A stretch of DNA of 64,000 bases from Azospirillum sp. TSA2s. GTDB lineage: Bacteria > Pseudomonadota > Alphaproteobacteria > Azospirillales > Azospirillaceae. Where the stretch lies: contig NZ_CP039650.1 in the NCBI RefSeq assembly GCF_004923315.1, positions 682,001 through 746,000 of the forward strand, given 5' to 3'. The position numbers and the translations under genes are program-made. The notes beneath the pieces were generated by a model. The model saw only the letters and a list, made by a program, of their open reading frames with translations. It had not been told where the DNA came from and did not search any database. This document shows, in pieces, positions 48,746 through 56,605 of this stretch (position 1 is the first letter of the stretch; the number at the start of each line of letters is the position of its first letter).

Positions 48746-49396
48746 TCAGGCCTCCGCGTCGGGCTGACGGGCGGGTGCGGCGGCGGCGAAGGCCGGCAGG
48801 GCGCGGCAGGCCTCGTCGATACGCAGCAGGGTGGGAAAGCCGTCCAGCGGGCAATCGAGCCGGCGGGCGTTCGCCATCTGCGGCACCAGCAGGATGTCGG
48901 CCAGTCCGGGTTCGTCGCCATGGCAGAAGCGCCCGGTGCGCGGATCGGTCGCGAGCTGCGCCTCCAGCGCGGTCAGCCCGACGGCGATCCAGTGCCGGTA
49001 CCAGCCGTCGACCTCCTCCTGGCTATGGCCCATCGTCTTCAGGTGGTTCAGCACCCGCAGGTTGTTCAGCGGATGGACGTCGCAGGCCACCGCCAGCGCC
49101 AGCGCCCGCACCCGCGCCCGGCCCAGCGCATCCGCCGGCAGCAGCGCCGGGGTCGGGTGCGTCTCGTCCAGATACTCGATGATGGCGAGCGACTGGGTCA
49201 GCACATGGTGCCCGTCCGGCCCGTCGACCTCCAGGGCCGGCACCAGATGCTCCGGGTTGAGGTCGGCATAGGGCGGCTTGGCCTGCTCGCCCCGGCGCAG
49301 ATGGACGAAGGCCTGCTCCGGCGCCAGCCCCTTCAGGTTCAGGGCGATGCGCACGCGATAGGCGGCGGAGGAACGGAAATAGGTGTGGAGTTTCAC
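48746..49396 (-). CDS. maiA: maleylacetoacetate isomerase (zeta-class glutathione transferase)
   Basis: 216 residues from GTG 49396. The N-terminal thioredoxin-like domain has KLHTYFRSSAAYRVRIALNL with the zeta-class SSxxYR glutathione motif and NPEHLVPALEVDG. The C-terminal helical domain has CDVHPLNNLRVLNHL and FCHGDEPGLADILLVPQMAN. It isomerises maleylacetoacetate to fumarylacetoacetate in tyrosine/homogentisate breakdown. The other two enzymes of the route, HmgA and a FAH-family hydrolase, lie 12-14 kb to the right. Stands alone, with a palindromic repeat upstream. Confidence 0.92.
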   Translation of the reverse strand: MKLHTYFRSSAAYRVRIALNLKGLAPEQAFVHLRRGEQAKPPYADLNPEHLVPALEVDGPDGHHVLTQSLAIIEYLDETHPTPALLPADALGRARVRALALAVACDVHPLNNLRVLNHLKTMGHSQEEVDGWYRHWIAVGLTALEAQLATDPRTGRFCHGDEPGLADILLVPQMANARRLDCPLDGFPTLLRIDEACRALPAFAAAAPARQPDAEA

Positions 49397-49428
49397 GGGC
49401 TTGGGTCCGCTAGGTTGATGCTGCGCTT

Positions 49429-49594
49429 GCCCCCACCCCAACCCTCCCCCGCTGGGCGGGGGAGGGAGTCAGCGCTGAGTCGGGAGAGTGGCGGCAGTCC
49501 CTCCCCCGCCCAGCTCTCGCACAAAGCTTTGCTTTGTGCTGACGCGGCAGGCGGACCAGAGGTCCGCTGAGAGCGGGGGAGGTTAGGTGGGGGC
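49429..49594. repeat. G/C palindromic intergenic repeat, copy 5, with 60-bp module in the right hairpin
   Basis: The left arm CCCCCACCCCAACCCTCCCC and hairpin CCTCCCCCGCTGGGCGGGGG match copy 1. The right arm is interrupted: CCTCCCCCGCCCAG is separated from CGGGGGAGG by a 60-base module (49514-49573). It lies between livF and maiA, both minus strand. Confidence 0.92.
49514..49573 (-). repeat. 60-bp module nested in the palindrome (orientation A)
   Basis: Begins CTCTCGCACAAAGC and ends GGTCCGCTGAGAG, giving CTCTC/GAGAG ends. It contains two hairpins: GCACAAAGC-TTT-GCTTTGTGC (9 bp stem) and GCGGACC-AGA-GGTCCGC (7 bp stem). Its reverse complement equals 57673-57732 at 59 of 60 positions. Confidence 0.92.
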
Positions 49595-49620
49595 ATCCGA
49601 AGCCGACACTCTACCAACCC

Positions 49621-50325
49621 TCACAGCCCCAGATAAGCCTGCCGCACCCGCTCGTTGCTCAACAGCGCGGCGCCGCTGTCGCTCAGCACGATCTCGCCGG
49701 TCTCGATCACATACCCGCGGTCGGCGATGGCCAGGGCGGCATGGGCGTTCTGCTCCACCAGCAGGATGGTCGTCCCCTCCCGCTTCAGCCGCTGCACGGC
49801 GTCGAAGATCTCCGCCACCAGCAGCGGCGCCAGCCCCATGCTGGGCTCGTCCAGCAGAAGCAGGCGCGGCTTCGCCATCAGCGCGCGGCCCAAGGCCACG
49901 ATCTGCTGCTGGCCGCCCGACAGGGTGCCGGCGGGCTGGTCGCGCTTGACCTTCAGCACCGGGAACATCTCGTAAAGCCGGTCGATGTCGTCGTCCGGCT
50001 TGCCGCTGCCGCGGCGGTAGGCGCCGAGGCGGAGGTTGTCCTCCACGCTCTGCGGGCCGAACAGCTGCCGGCCCTCCGGCACCTGCACCACCCCTTCGGC
50101 GACGCGGCGCGACGCCTTCATCCGGGTGATGTCGCAGCCGTCGAAGGTGATGCGCCCGCTGCTGGCGGGGTGGACGCCGGACAGGGTGCGCAGCAGCGTC
50201 GTCTTGCCGGCGCCGTTGGCGCCGACCAGCGCCACCAGTTCACCCTCCCGCACGGTCAGGCTGGCCGATTTCAGCGCGTGGATGCGGCCGTAATGGCTGT
50301 TGAGGCCCTCGATCTCCAGAAGCAT
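49621..50325 (-). CDS. livF: branched-chain amino acid type ABC transporter ATP-binding protein
   Basis: 234 residues from ATG 50325, with GGAGG-like sequence upstream. Walker A is GANGAGKTT, signature LSGGQQQ, Walker B LLLLDEPSMGLAP, and the switch His is in LVEQNA context. The HYGRIHALKSASLTVREGEL opening is typical of LivF. It energises uptake together with LivG, LivM and LivH. Last gene of the livK-H-M-G-F series. The proximity of paaX suggests that the cargo may be an aromatic or related acid rather than a branched-chain amino acid; this is inference. Confidence 0.95.
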   Translation of the reverse strand: MLLEIEGLNSHYGRIHALKSASLTVREGELVALVGANGAGKTTLLRTLSGVHPASSGRITFDGCDITRMKASRRVAEGVVQVPEGRQLFGPQSVEDNLRLGAYRRGSGKPDDDIDRLYEMFPVLKVKRDQPAGTLSGGQQQIVALGRALMAKPRLLLLDEPSMGLAPLLVAEIFDAVQRLKREGTTILLVEQNAHAALAIADRGYVIETGEIVLSDSGAALLSNERVRQAYLGL

Positions 50326-50339
50326 GCTCCGCGCCTCCC

Positions 50340-51164
50340 TCACGGTGCCGCGCCGAGATAGGCGGCGATGACGTCCGCGTTGGCCGCCACCTCCTGCGGC
50401 GTGCCCTCGGCCAGCATGCGGCCCTGATTCAGGGCGGTGATCCGGTGAGAGATTCCCATCACCATCTTCATGTCGTGTTCCACCAGGATGATGGTGACGC
50501 CGGACGCCGCGACGGTCTTGATGACCTCGTCGATCTCGCGGCTTTCGGTGGCGTTCAGGCCGGCCGCCGGCTCGTCCAGCAGAAGCAGCTTCGGCTCCGA
50601 CGCCAGCGCGCGGGCGATCTCCAGCCGTTTCAGCGCGCCGTAGGGCATGGAGGCGGCGTCGGCGTCGATGTATTTCTCCAGCCCGACCTCGGTCATCAGC
50701 TGCGCCGCCCGGTCCTTTGCCTCGCGGTCCTTGCGCACCAGCGACGGAAAGCGGAACAGCGCCGGCAGAAGCCGCGTGTTCAGGTGCAGGTGCCGCCCCA
50801 CCATGACGTTCTCCAGCGCCGTCATGTTGAAGAAGATCTGCAGGTTCTGGAAGGTGCGCGACATGCCGCGGGCGGCCAGCTTGTAGGGCGCCATGCCCGA
50901 CACGTCGGCCCCGTCGAACAGCACCCGGCCGCCCGACGGCTTGTAGACGCCGGTCACCAGATTGAACAGCGTGGTCTTCCCCGCCCCGTTCGGCCCGATG
51001 ATCGAATGGATGTCGCCGGCCGCAACGGTGAAGCTCAGATCGCCGATGGCGAGCACGCCGCCGAACTCGCGGCTGAGATGCTCCACCTTCAGGATCGGCG
51101 GGCCGACCCGACGGGCCTGGGACGTGGTATCGGGGGAAAGATCAGTGGTCGCCAGCATCTTCAT
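50340..51164 (-). CDS. livG: branched-chain amino acid type ABC transporter ATP-binding protein
   Basis: 274 residues, longer than LivF by the LivG-specific insert (GRHLHLNTRLLPALFRFPSL). Walker A is GPNGAGKTT; Walker B is LLLLDEPAAGLNATE. The signature is replaced by MPYGALKRLEIARAL, as is normal for LivG. The C-terminus VIAAYLG is the BCA_ABC_TP_C tail. The ATG overlaps the livM stop by 4 bases and has GGAGG upstream. It pairs with LivF as the ATPase heterodimer. Confidence 0.95.
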   Translation of the reverse strand: MKMLATTDLSPDTTSQARRVGPPILKVEHLSREFGGVLAIGDLSFTVAAGDIHSIIGPNGAGKTTLFNLVTGVYKPSGGRVLFDGADVSGMAPYKLAARGMSRTFQNLQIFFNMTALENVMVGRHLHLNTRLLPALFRFPSLVRKDREAKDRAAQLMTEVGLEKYIDADAASMPYGALKRLEIARALASEPKLLLLDEPAAGLNATESREIDEVIKTVAASGVTIILVEHDMKMVMGISHRITALNQGRMLAEGTPQEVAANADVIAAYLGAAP

Positions 51165-52108
51165 GCCCGCCTCCGCGCCGGGAGCAGCGCCGCCAGGGTG
51201 GGGAGAAGGCCCTTGGGCATGAACACCATCGTCGCCATCAGGATGCCGCCCAGCACGATCTGCTGGTAATCCTGGAAGACGGTCAGCGCCTGCGGCAGCA
51301 GCGTCAGCACCACCGCGCCGACGACCGCGCCGAAGGTCGACGCCATGCCGCCGAACACCACCATGGTCACCAGCTCGATCGACTTGAAGAAGTCGGCCTT
51401 GGCCGGGGTGATCAGGCCGGCGTAATGGGCGAACAGGCTGCCGGCCACGCTGGCGAACACCGCCGAGACCACGAAGACCAGCACCTTGAAGCGGGCGGTG
51501 TCGACGCCCACCACCTCGGCCGCCACCTCCGACCCGTGGACGGCACGCAGCGCCCGGCCCATCGGGCTGTCGATCAGGTTCAAGGACAGCCAGACCACGC
51601 CGACCAGCAGCACGCCGACCACCCAGTACCAGACCTTTTCGCCATACAGCTCAAAACCGAAGATCCTGAACGGCTCCACCATCATGCCGTCGGGACCGCC
51701 GGTCAGCCCGCTTTCGGTGCGCAGCACGATCGACACGATGATGCCGATGCCGAGCGTCGCCATGGCGAGATAATGGCCCTTCAGCCGCAGGATCGGCTTG
51801 GCGACCAGGAAGGCCAGCAGCCCGACCACCACGGCGCCGGTCAGCAGCGCCAGGATCGGCGGCCAGCCATAGACGCCGACCAGCACGCCCGAGGCATAGG
51901 CGCCGATGCCGAAGAAGCCGGCATGGCCCAGGCTGATCTGTCCGGCATAGCCGATCAGCAAATTCAGCCCGACGCAGACCACGGCGTTGAAGCCGGCCAG
52001 GATGGCGATGTCGAGATAGAAGTTGTTGGGCAGGAATGCCGGCAGGACCGCGATCACCGCGCCCAGTGCCAGCAGGCCGGTCAGCCGCCCGTGAAGGAGT
52101 GCGTTCAT
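51161..52108 (-). CDS. livM: branched-chain amino acid type ABC transporter permease
   Basis: 315 residues with eight or more membrane helices. The family block GLNLLIGYAGQISLGHAGFFGIGAYASG and LRLKGHYLAMATLGIGIIVS are present, along with the coupling segment SPMGRALRAVHGSEVAAEVVG and FASVAGSLFAHYAGLITPAK. It forms the translocation pore with LivH. It sits between livH (14-base gap) and livG (4-base overlap). Confidence 0.95.
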   Translation of the reverse strand: MNALLHGRLTGLLALGAVIAVLPAFLPNNFYLDIAILAGFNAVVCVGLNLLIGYAGQISLGHAGFFGIGAYASGVLVGVYGWPPILALLTGAVVVGLLAFLVAKPILRLKGHYLAMATLGIGIIVSIVLRTESGLTGGPDGMMVEPFRIFGFELYGEKVWYWVVGVLLVGVVWLSLNLIDSPMGRALRAVHGSEVAAEVVGVDTARFKVLVFVVSAVFASVAGSLFAHYAGLITPAKADFFKSIELVTMVVFGGMASTFGAVVGAVVLTLLPQALTVFQDYQQIVLGGILMATMVFMPKGLLPTLAALLPARRRA

Positions 52109-52122
52109 CGGTTCTACTGTCC

Positions 52123-52998
52123 TTACACCCGTTCGGTGCCGCGCTTGCCGAACAGCCCGTTCGGCATGAAGAGAAGGACGGCCAGGATGATGACGAAGGC
52201 CACCGCATCCTTATAGGCCGAGGAGATGTAGCCGGCGCCCAGCGCCTCCGCGACACCGACGATCAGCCCGCCGGCCACGGCACCCGGCCCATGGCCGAGG
52301 CCGCCCAGAACCGCGGCGGTGAAGCCCTTCAGCCCCAGCATGATCCCCATCTCGGTGTAGGAGAAGGTGATGGGGGCGACCACCGCCCCGCCGATGGCGC
52401 CCAGCGCCGCCGACAGCGCGAAGGAGGCCAGCACCACCCGCTTCACGTCGATGCCGACCAGCTGTGCCGCCAGACGGTTGTGCGAAGTGGCGAGGATCGC
52501 CTTGCCGGTCAGGGTCCTGTTGAAGAACAGGCCGATGGCGACGATCAGCACCGCGGCGGTGCCCACCACCCACAGCGACTGCGGCTGCATCGAGGCGCCG
52601 AGGAACTGGATCGGCGTTTCGCCGGAAAAGGCGTCCAGCCGCTTGAAGTCCTTGCCCCAGACCAGTTCCGCGACGCCGCGCAGGAAGATCGAGGCGCCGA
52701 TGGTGATGATGATGAGGGTGACGGTCGAGGCGTTGCGCGCACGTTCGACCGCGAATTTCGCCACCAGCACGCCGACCAGCATGGCGCCGCCGCAGCCGAT
52801 CAGGATCGCCAGCGGCAGCGGCACGCCCGACGCGGTCAGGGTGGCCGACGCCATGCCGCCGATCATGATGAACTCGCCCTGGGCGAAGTTGATGACGTGG
52901 CTGGCGTTGTAGATGATCGAAAAGCCGAGCCCCGCCAGCGCATAGATCGCGCCGATGGTCAGCCCCGACAGCATGTATTGCAGCAGTTCCGCGAACAT
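52123..52998 (-). CDS. livH: branched-chain amino acid type ABC transporter permease
   Basis: 291 residues from ATG 52998 with AGGAA upstream; the frame is open further left into the palindromic repeat but that part is not protein-like. Family signatures are LSGLTIGAIYALAGLGFSII, SHVINFAQGEFIMIGGM, RNASTVTLIIITIGASIFLR and LGLKGFTAAVLGGLGHGPGA. Together with LivM it forms the membrane channel. A 195-base gap with a large inverted repeat separates it from livK. Confidence 0.95.
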   Translation of the reverse strand: MFAELLQYMLSGLTIGAIYALAGLGFSIIYNASHVINFAQGEFIMIGGMASATLTASGVPLPLAILIGCGGAMLVGVLVAKFAVERARNASTVTLIIITIGASIFLRGVAELVWGKDFKRLDAFSGETPIQFLGASMQPQSLWVVGTAAVLIVAIGLFFNRTLTGKAILATSHNRLAAQLVGIDVKRVVLASFALSAALGAIGGAVVAPITFSYTEMGIMLGLKGFTAAVLGGLGHGPGAVAGGLIVGVAEALGAGYISSAYKDAVAFVIILAVLLFMPNGLFGKRGTERV

Positions 52999-53030
52999 CG
53001 TTGGGTTCCTGATGTTCCTCTCCCGCCAAC

Positions 53031-53174
53031 TCCCCCTCTCCCCCCCGGGGAGAGGGTCGGGGTGAGGGGGATGCATGGGGTGGATTCAGGGGAATGATCG
53101 CGGCATCACTATTCTTGTGAATCCAAGCAATTCATCCCCCTCACCCTAACCCTCTCCCCGGGGGGGAGAGGGGA
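53031..53174. repeat. large inverted repeat between livK and livH (second palindrome type)
   Basis: The left arm (53031-53072) reads CCCCCTCTCCCCCCCGGGG then AGAGGGTCGGGGTGAGGGGG. The right arm (53133-53174) is its near-perfect reverse complement, differing at a few positions such as TCGG/TTAGG, with about 60 bases between. The core hairpin CTCTCCCC-CCGGGGAGAG distinguishes it from the other copies. It may attenuate transcription so that livK is made in excess over the membrane genes. Confidence 0.9.
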
Positions 53175-53192
53175 TCCGAGCGGCGGATCGGC

Positions 53193-54359
53193 TCACTTCA
53201 CCAGCGCCCAGTCACCCTGCTTGACCTCCACCATGTGGAAGGCGTCCAGCGTCAGGCCCATGTGGTCCTTCGGGCTCATGGTCACGGTGCCGCCGGTGCC
53301 GACATAGCCCTTGGTCTGCTCGATGGCGTCGCGCAGCTTGGCCTTGTCGGTGCCGCCGGCACGCTTCACCGCGTCCAGCGCGATCATCAGACCGTCATAG
53401 GCATGGCCGGCGAAGGTCGAGACCTCCGAGTTGAAGCTGTCCTCATAGACCTTGGTGAACTCGGTCACGACCTTCTTCTGGGGGTCGCTGTCGGGCAGCT
53501 GGGCGGCGACGACCAGGCCGGCGGCCGGCAGGCGGACACCCTCGGCGGCACCGCCGGCCAGACGGATGTATTCCTTCGACGCGACGCCGTGCGACTGGTA
53601 GAGCGGCAGCGACATGCCGAGCTGGCGGTAGTTCTTGGTCACCACCGCCGGACCCTGGCCCAGGCCGAACACCAGAACCGCCTGGGCGGCCGCGGTGTTC
53701 TTGATCTTGGTCAGCTGCGCGGTGACGTCGGTGTCCTTGGCGCCATAGGTCTCGTCGGCGACCAGTTCGATCCCGCGCTCCTTGGCGACGGCGACGGTCT
53801 GCTCGCGGCCCGACTTGCCGAAGCCGGAGTCCTCGGACAGCAGCGCCAGCTTGGTCAGCCCGCGCTTCTTCATGTCCTCCATCACCTTTTCCGCGGCCAT
53901 GCGGTCGGTGTGGGGGGTCTTGAACACCCACTTCTTCACCGGCTCCACGATCACCACCGCGCCGGCCAGCGAGATGAAGGGCACACCGGCACGCTCCACC
54001 AGCGGCACCGCCGCCATGGTCGCCGCCGTCGTGGTGCCGCCGACGATCACGTCGACGCCGTCGCTCTCGATCAGGCGCTTGGTGAAGGAGGCCGCCTTGT
54101 CGGCAGCGCCGCCGTCGTCATAGACGGTCAGCTGCACCTGACGGCCATCGACGCCGCCCGCCTTGTTGATGCGGTCGGCATACAGCTCCAGCACCTTCTT
54201 CTCCGGATCGCCGAGGAAGGAGGCCGGACCGGTGGCCGAGATGATGGCGCCGACCTTGATCGGGTCCGCGGCCTGCGCCGCCCCGGACAACAGGCCGGAT
54301 GCCGCCGTCATGGCGGTCATGGCGGTGAAGGCGATGGTGGCAAGCAAACTTTTGCGCAT
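53193..54359 (-). CDS. livK: branched-chain amino acid type ABC transporter substrate-binding protein
   Basis: 388 residues from ATG 54359, with GGGAGGAC just upstream. Signal peptide about 1-31 (MRKSLLATIAFTAMTAMTAA..AQAAD). The mature protein has the type I periplasmic-binding fold: IKVGAIISATGPASFLGDPE, AGGVDGRQVQLTVYDDGGAA, DVIVGGTTTAATMAAVPLVE, and AGHAYDGLMIALDAVKRAGG. It captures the ligand in the periplasm for LivHMGF. The FISLAGAVVIVEP segment occurs in members that bind aromatic acids as well as amino acids, so the ligand is open. Confidence 0.93.
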   Translation of the reverse strand: MRKSLLATIAFTAMTAMTAASGLLSGAAQAADPIKVGAIISATGPASFLGDPEKKVLELYADRINKAGGVDGRQVQLTVYDDGGAADKAASFTKRLIESDGVDVIVGGTTTAATMAAVPLVERAGVPFISLAGAVVIVEPVKKWVFKTPHTDRMAAEKVMEDMKKRGLTKLALLSEDSGFGKSGREQTVAVAKERGIELVADETYGAKDTDVTAQLTKIKNTAAAQAVLVFGLGQGPAVVTKNYRQLGMSLPLYQSHGVASKEYIRLAGGAAEGVRLPAAGLVVAAQLPDSDPQKKVVTEFTKVYEDSFNSEVSTFAGHAYDGLMIALDAVKRAGGTDKAKLRDAIEQTKGYVGTGGTVTMSPKDHMGLTLDAFHMVEVKQGDWALVK

Positions 54360-54797
54360 GATGTCCTCCCGATTGCTGCCCCCCTTTGCAAGAGTGACCG
54401 GACCGAAGCCCGATCCCTCGTGCTGAGGGACGATTTGTTTCACATAATGTTTCAAACGAAATGATTTCGAAAGACCAATTTCAGTTCCCGCAACCACAAT
54501 CGAAATACGGATGTTGCGGCCCGCTTCCCCTCCCCTTTGCGATCCTTCCCGCTTCTGGCCGGGAGATCGTCATTTCGTTTTATGACACAAATTTACTTTG
54601 AGACGCCAACCTAGTGTATCACGTTATTGATTGTCAAACGGAAAGTCCGGATTGCCTCCTATCGGCCGCCCGCAAGTTCATCCACGCTGTCGGGGCACTG
54701 GCCCAACCGGCATCAGGTTTCGTATACAATTCCATCGCGCCGCCTCACTCCGGTCCATCCGCATCACAAGCCGTATCGATAAGGACACCCCACCCGC
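54360..54797. other. livK / paaX divergent regulatory region
   Basis: 438 bases, distinctly A/T-rich from 54430 to 54640. It contains the motif TTTCAAACGAAA (54450-54461) overlapping a perfect palindrome CGAAATGATTTCG. A related TCATTTCGTTT occurs on the plus strand at 54570-54580. Both divergent promoters and one or more repressor sites should be here. A TTGACA on the minus strand (54637-54632) lacks a good -10. Confidence 0.6.
54450..54469. promoter_or_regulatory. candidate operator: TTTCAAACGAAA plus overlapping CGAAATGATTTCG palindrome
   Basis: TTTCAAACGAAA (54450-54461) overlaps CGAAAT-G-ATTTCG (54457-54469), a perfect 6-bp inverted repeat. It lies about 90-110 bases upstream of livK. 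The same 12 bases on the opposite strand occur in the hmgA/marR gap at 63569-63580. No characterised consensus matches that I can name. Confidence 0.5.
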
Positions 54798-55742
54798 ATG
54801 GCCCGCCCGCGCCGCCCCGAAGACCTTGCCGCCCAACTGACCGAAGCGATCGCGCCGCGCGCGAAGTCGCTGATCATCACCGTCTATGGCGACGCGGTGC
54901 TGCCGCATGGCGGGTCGCTGTGGTTGGGCAGCCTGATCGAGCTGATGGGGCTGTTCGGCATGAGCGAGCGGATCGTCCGCACCTCGGTCTTCCGTCTGGG
55001 CAAGGACGACTGGCTGACCAACACCCAGATCGGCCGGCGCAGCTTCTATCGCGTCACCGACAGCGGGAAGGAGCGCTTCGCCGCGGCGGAACGGCGCATC
55101 TACGCGCCGCTGGCCCGCGAGTGGGACCGCGGATGGGACCTGCTGATGGTGCCGCCCAACGCGCTGGACGCCGAGACGCGCGACGCTTTGCGGCGGGAGC
55201 TGACCTGGCAGGGCTTCGGCACCGCGTCTGCCACCGTCTATGCCCATCCCAACTGCGACGAGGCGGCGATGCACCGCTCGCTGGCGGAACTGGGGGTCGC
55301 CGACAAGATCGTCCACATGAAGGCCAGCCTGGACCGGACGGAAGGGTTCGGCGCACTGCGCGACCTGGTGCGCGGCTGCTGGGACATCGACCAGCTCGAA
55401 CACGACTATGCGGCGTTCCTGGATCACTTCCGTCCGGTCTGGGCGGCGATCGACGCCGCCGAGGCGCCGGACCCCGCCGCCTGCTTCGTCCTGCGCACGC
55501 TGATGATCCATGATTTCCGCCGCATCCTGCTGCGCGACCCGATGCTGCCGCCCGACCTGCTGCCGGCGGACTGGCCGGGCCAGGAATCGCGGATGCTGAC
55601 CCGCAACCTCTACCGCCGCCTCGCCGGCCCGTCGGAATCCTTCCTGATGCAGGCGGCGACCACCGCCAACGGACCGCTGCCCGACGCCCAGCCCGCCTTC
55701 CACGGCCGGTTCGGTGGGTTGGAGACCATACCGGCGGGTTGA
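54798..55742 (+). CDS. paaX: PaaX-family transcriptional repressor
   Basis: 314 residues. The N-terminal winged-helix part reads AKSLIITVYGDAVLPHGGSL and GMSERIVRTSVFRLGKDDWL. The PaaX middle domain has WDRGWDLLMVPPNALDAETR and LTWQGFGTASATVYAHPNCD, and the C-terminal part FVLRTLMIHDFRRILLRDPM. In Escherichia coli PaaX represses phenylacetate catabolism genes and is released by phenylacetyl-CoA. No paa catabolic genes are in the window. It is divergent from the liv operon, which is therefore its most likely target here, besides itself. Confidence 0.93.
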   Translation: MARPRRPEDLAAQLTEAIAPRAKSLIITVYGDAVLPHGGSLWLGSLIELMGLFGMSERIVRTSVFRLGKDDWLTNTQIGRRSFYRVTDSGKERFAAAERRIYAPLAREWDRGWDLLMVPPNALDAETRDALRRELTWQGFGTASATVYAHPNCDEAAMHRSLAELGVADKIVHMKASLDRTEGFGALRDLVRGCWDIDQLEHDYAAFLDHFRPVWAAIDAAEAPDPAACFVLRTLMIHDFRRILLRDPMLPPDLLPADWPGQESRMLTRNLYRRLAGPSESFLMQAATTANGPLPDAQPAFHGRFGGLETIPAG

Positions 55743-55871
55743 CCAGCGATCTGCGACAAAGGGTGCCCGCGGAAGCCAGTCCCTCAGCCTAAAGTTTATA
55801 CATAAAATGCAAGGCATCGCGGTAAACTGGGGTCGCAGCCGTCCGATCCAACCGTTCCCGGGACACCGCCC

Positions 55872-56357
55872 ATGCTGACCATCGTCTACCGCAGCGAGGC
55901 CGTCGACCGGCTGCCCTACAGCGCCCTTGCCGACATCTGCCTGTTCAGCGCCCGCAAGAACCGCGAGCTGGGCGTCACCGGTTTCCTGGTGGAGTTCGAG
56001 GGCATCTTCCTGCAGGTGCTGGAAGGCGAACCGGATGTGGTGGAGACGCTTTTCGACCACATCGCCGCCGACACGCGCCACAGCAATGTCGAGCTGCTGC
56101 TGCGCGAAACCACGGTCGGACAGCCCAATTTCGGCTTCTGGGCGATGAATTTCGGCCCGCTCGACACCCCGACCTTCTGGCAGGCGGTCTTTGGCTCTCC
56201 GGTTCGGATCGAGGAGTTCCGCCGCCGCTCGCACGACGCCGATTTCGCGCTGGACGTCCTGGCGCGGGCCTACATGCACGCCTGCATCGCCGCCGACGTC
56301 GATGCCGCGACACGCGATCTGGTGCGCGGCAACATCCCCTGTTTCGAAGCCGCCTGA
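55872..56357 (+). CDS. BLUF-domain blue-light sensor
   Basis: 161 residues. The FAD-binding BLUF domain (1-95) has Y6 in IVYRS, N30 in ARKNRELGVTG and Q48 in FLQVLEGE. Their spacing, 24 and 18 residues, equals that of Y21, N45 and Q63 in AppA, so photochemistry should be intact. The C-terminal about 60 residues are helical (DADFALDVLARAYMHACIAA) with no output domain, so it belongs to the short BLUF group that signals by binding a partner. It lies between paaX and the diiron oxygenase, all on the plus strand, with possible promoters in both gaps. Confidence 0.94.
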   Translation: MLTIVYRSEAVDRLPYSALADICLFSARKNRELGVTGFLVEFEGIFLQVLEGEPDVVETLFDHIAADTRHSNVELLLRETTVGQPNFGFWAMNFGPLDTPTFWQAVFGSPVRIEEFRRRSHDADFALDVLARAYMHACIAADVDAATRDLVRGNIPCFEAA

Positions 56358-56418
56358 CCCCGGCGGGGTTCAGCCTTTCGATACCGCACCGTCGGATAAA
56401 CTCCGTTTTGCGAACGAA

Positions 56419-56432
56419 TTGATCTGGATCAA
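56419..56432 (+). promoter_or_regulatory. FNR/FixK-type binding site
   Basis: TTGATCTGGATCAA is a perfect TTGAT-N4-ATCAA match, embedded in a 20-base perfect palindrome (56416-56435). Its centre is at 56425.5. An A/T-rich TTTTTAAAT at about 56457-56463 sits where a -10 would be expected for a class II activator site. The next gene on that side is the diiron oxygenase at 56606, 174 bases away. Confidence 0.8.
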
Positions 56433-56605
56433 TTCGGCGCACTCGCATGCATTCTGTTTTTAAATCAAGAGGTTGGTGGATTTTCCCGGCCGGCTTAAAT
56501 GATACAGATACCGTTGATGGATGAAAAATTCTGTGTCATATAAAGACCACAGGGCGCCAGTGGTAATGTGAGCGCCCGCGGAATGCCCCCGGAGGAAACG
56601 CCCCC

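Noticed and set aside
53041..53076. N-terminal extension of LivH
   Set aside because: The open frame continues into the palindromic repeat and encodes a Pro/Gly-rich non-family sequence. ATG 52998 with AGGAA gives the standard start.
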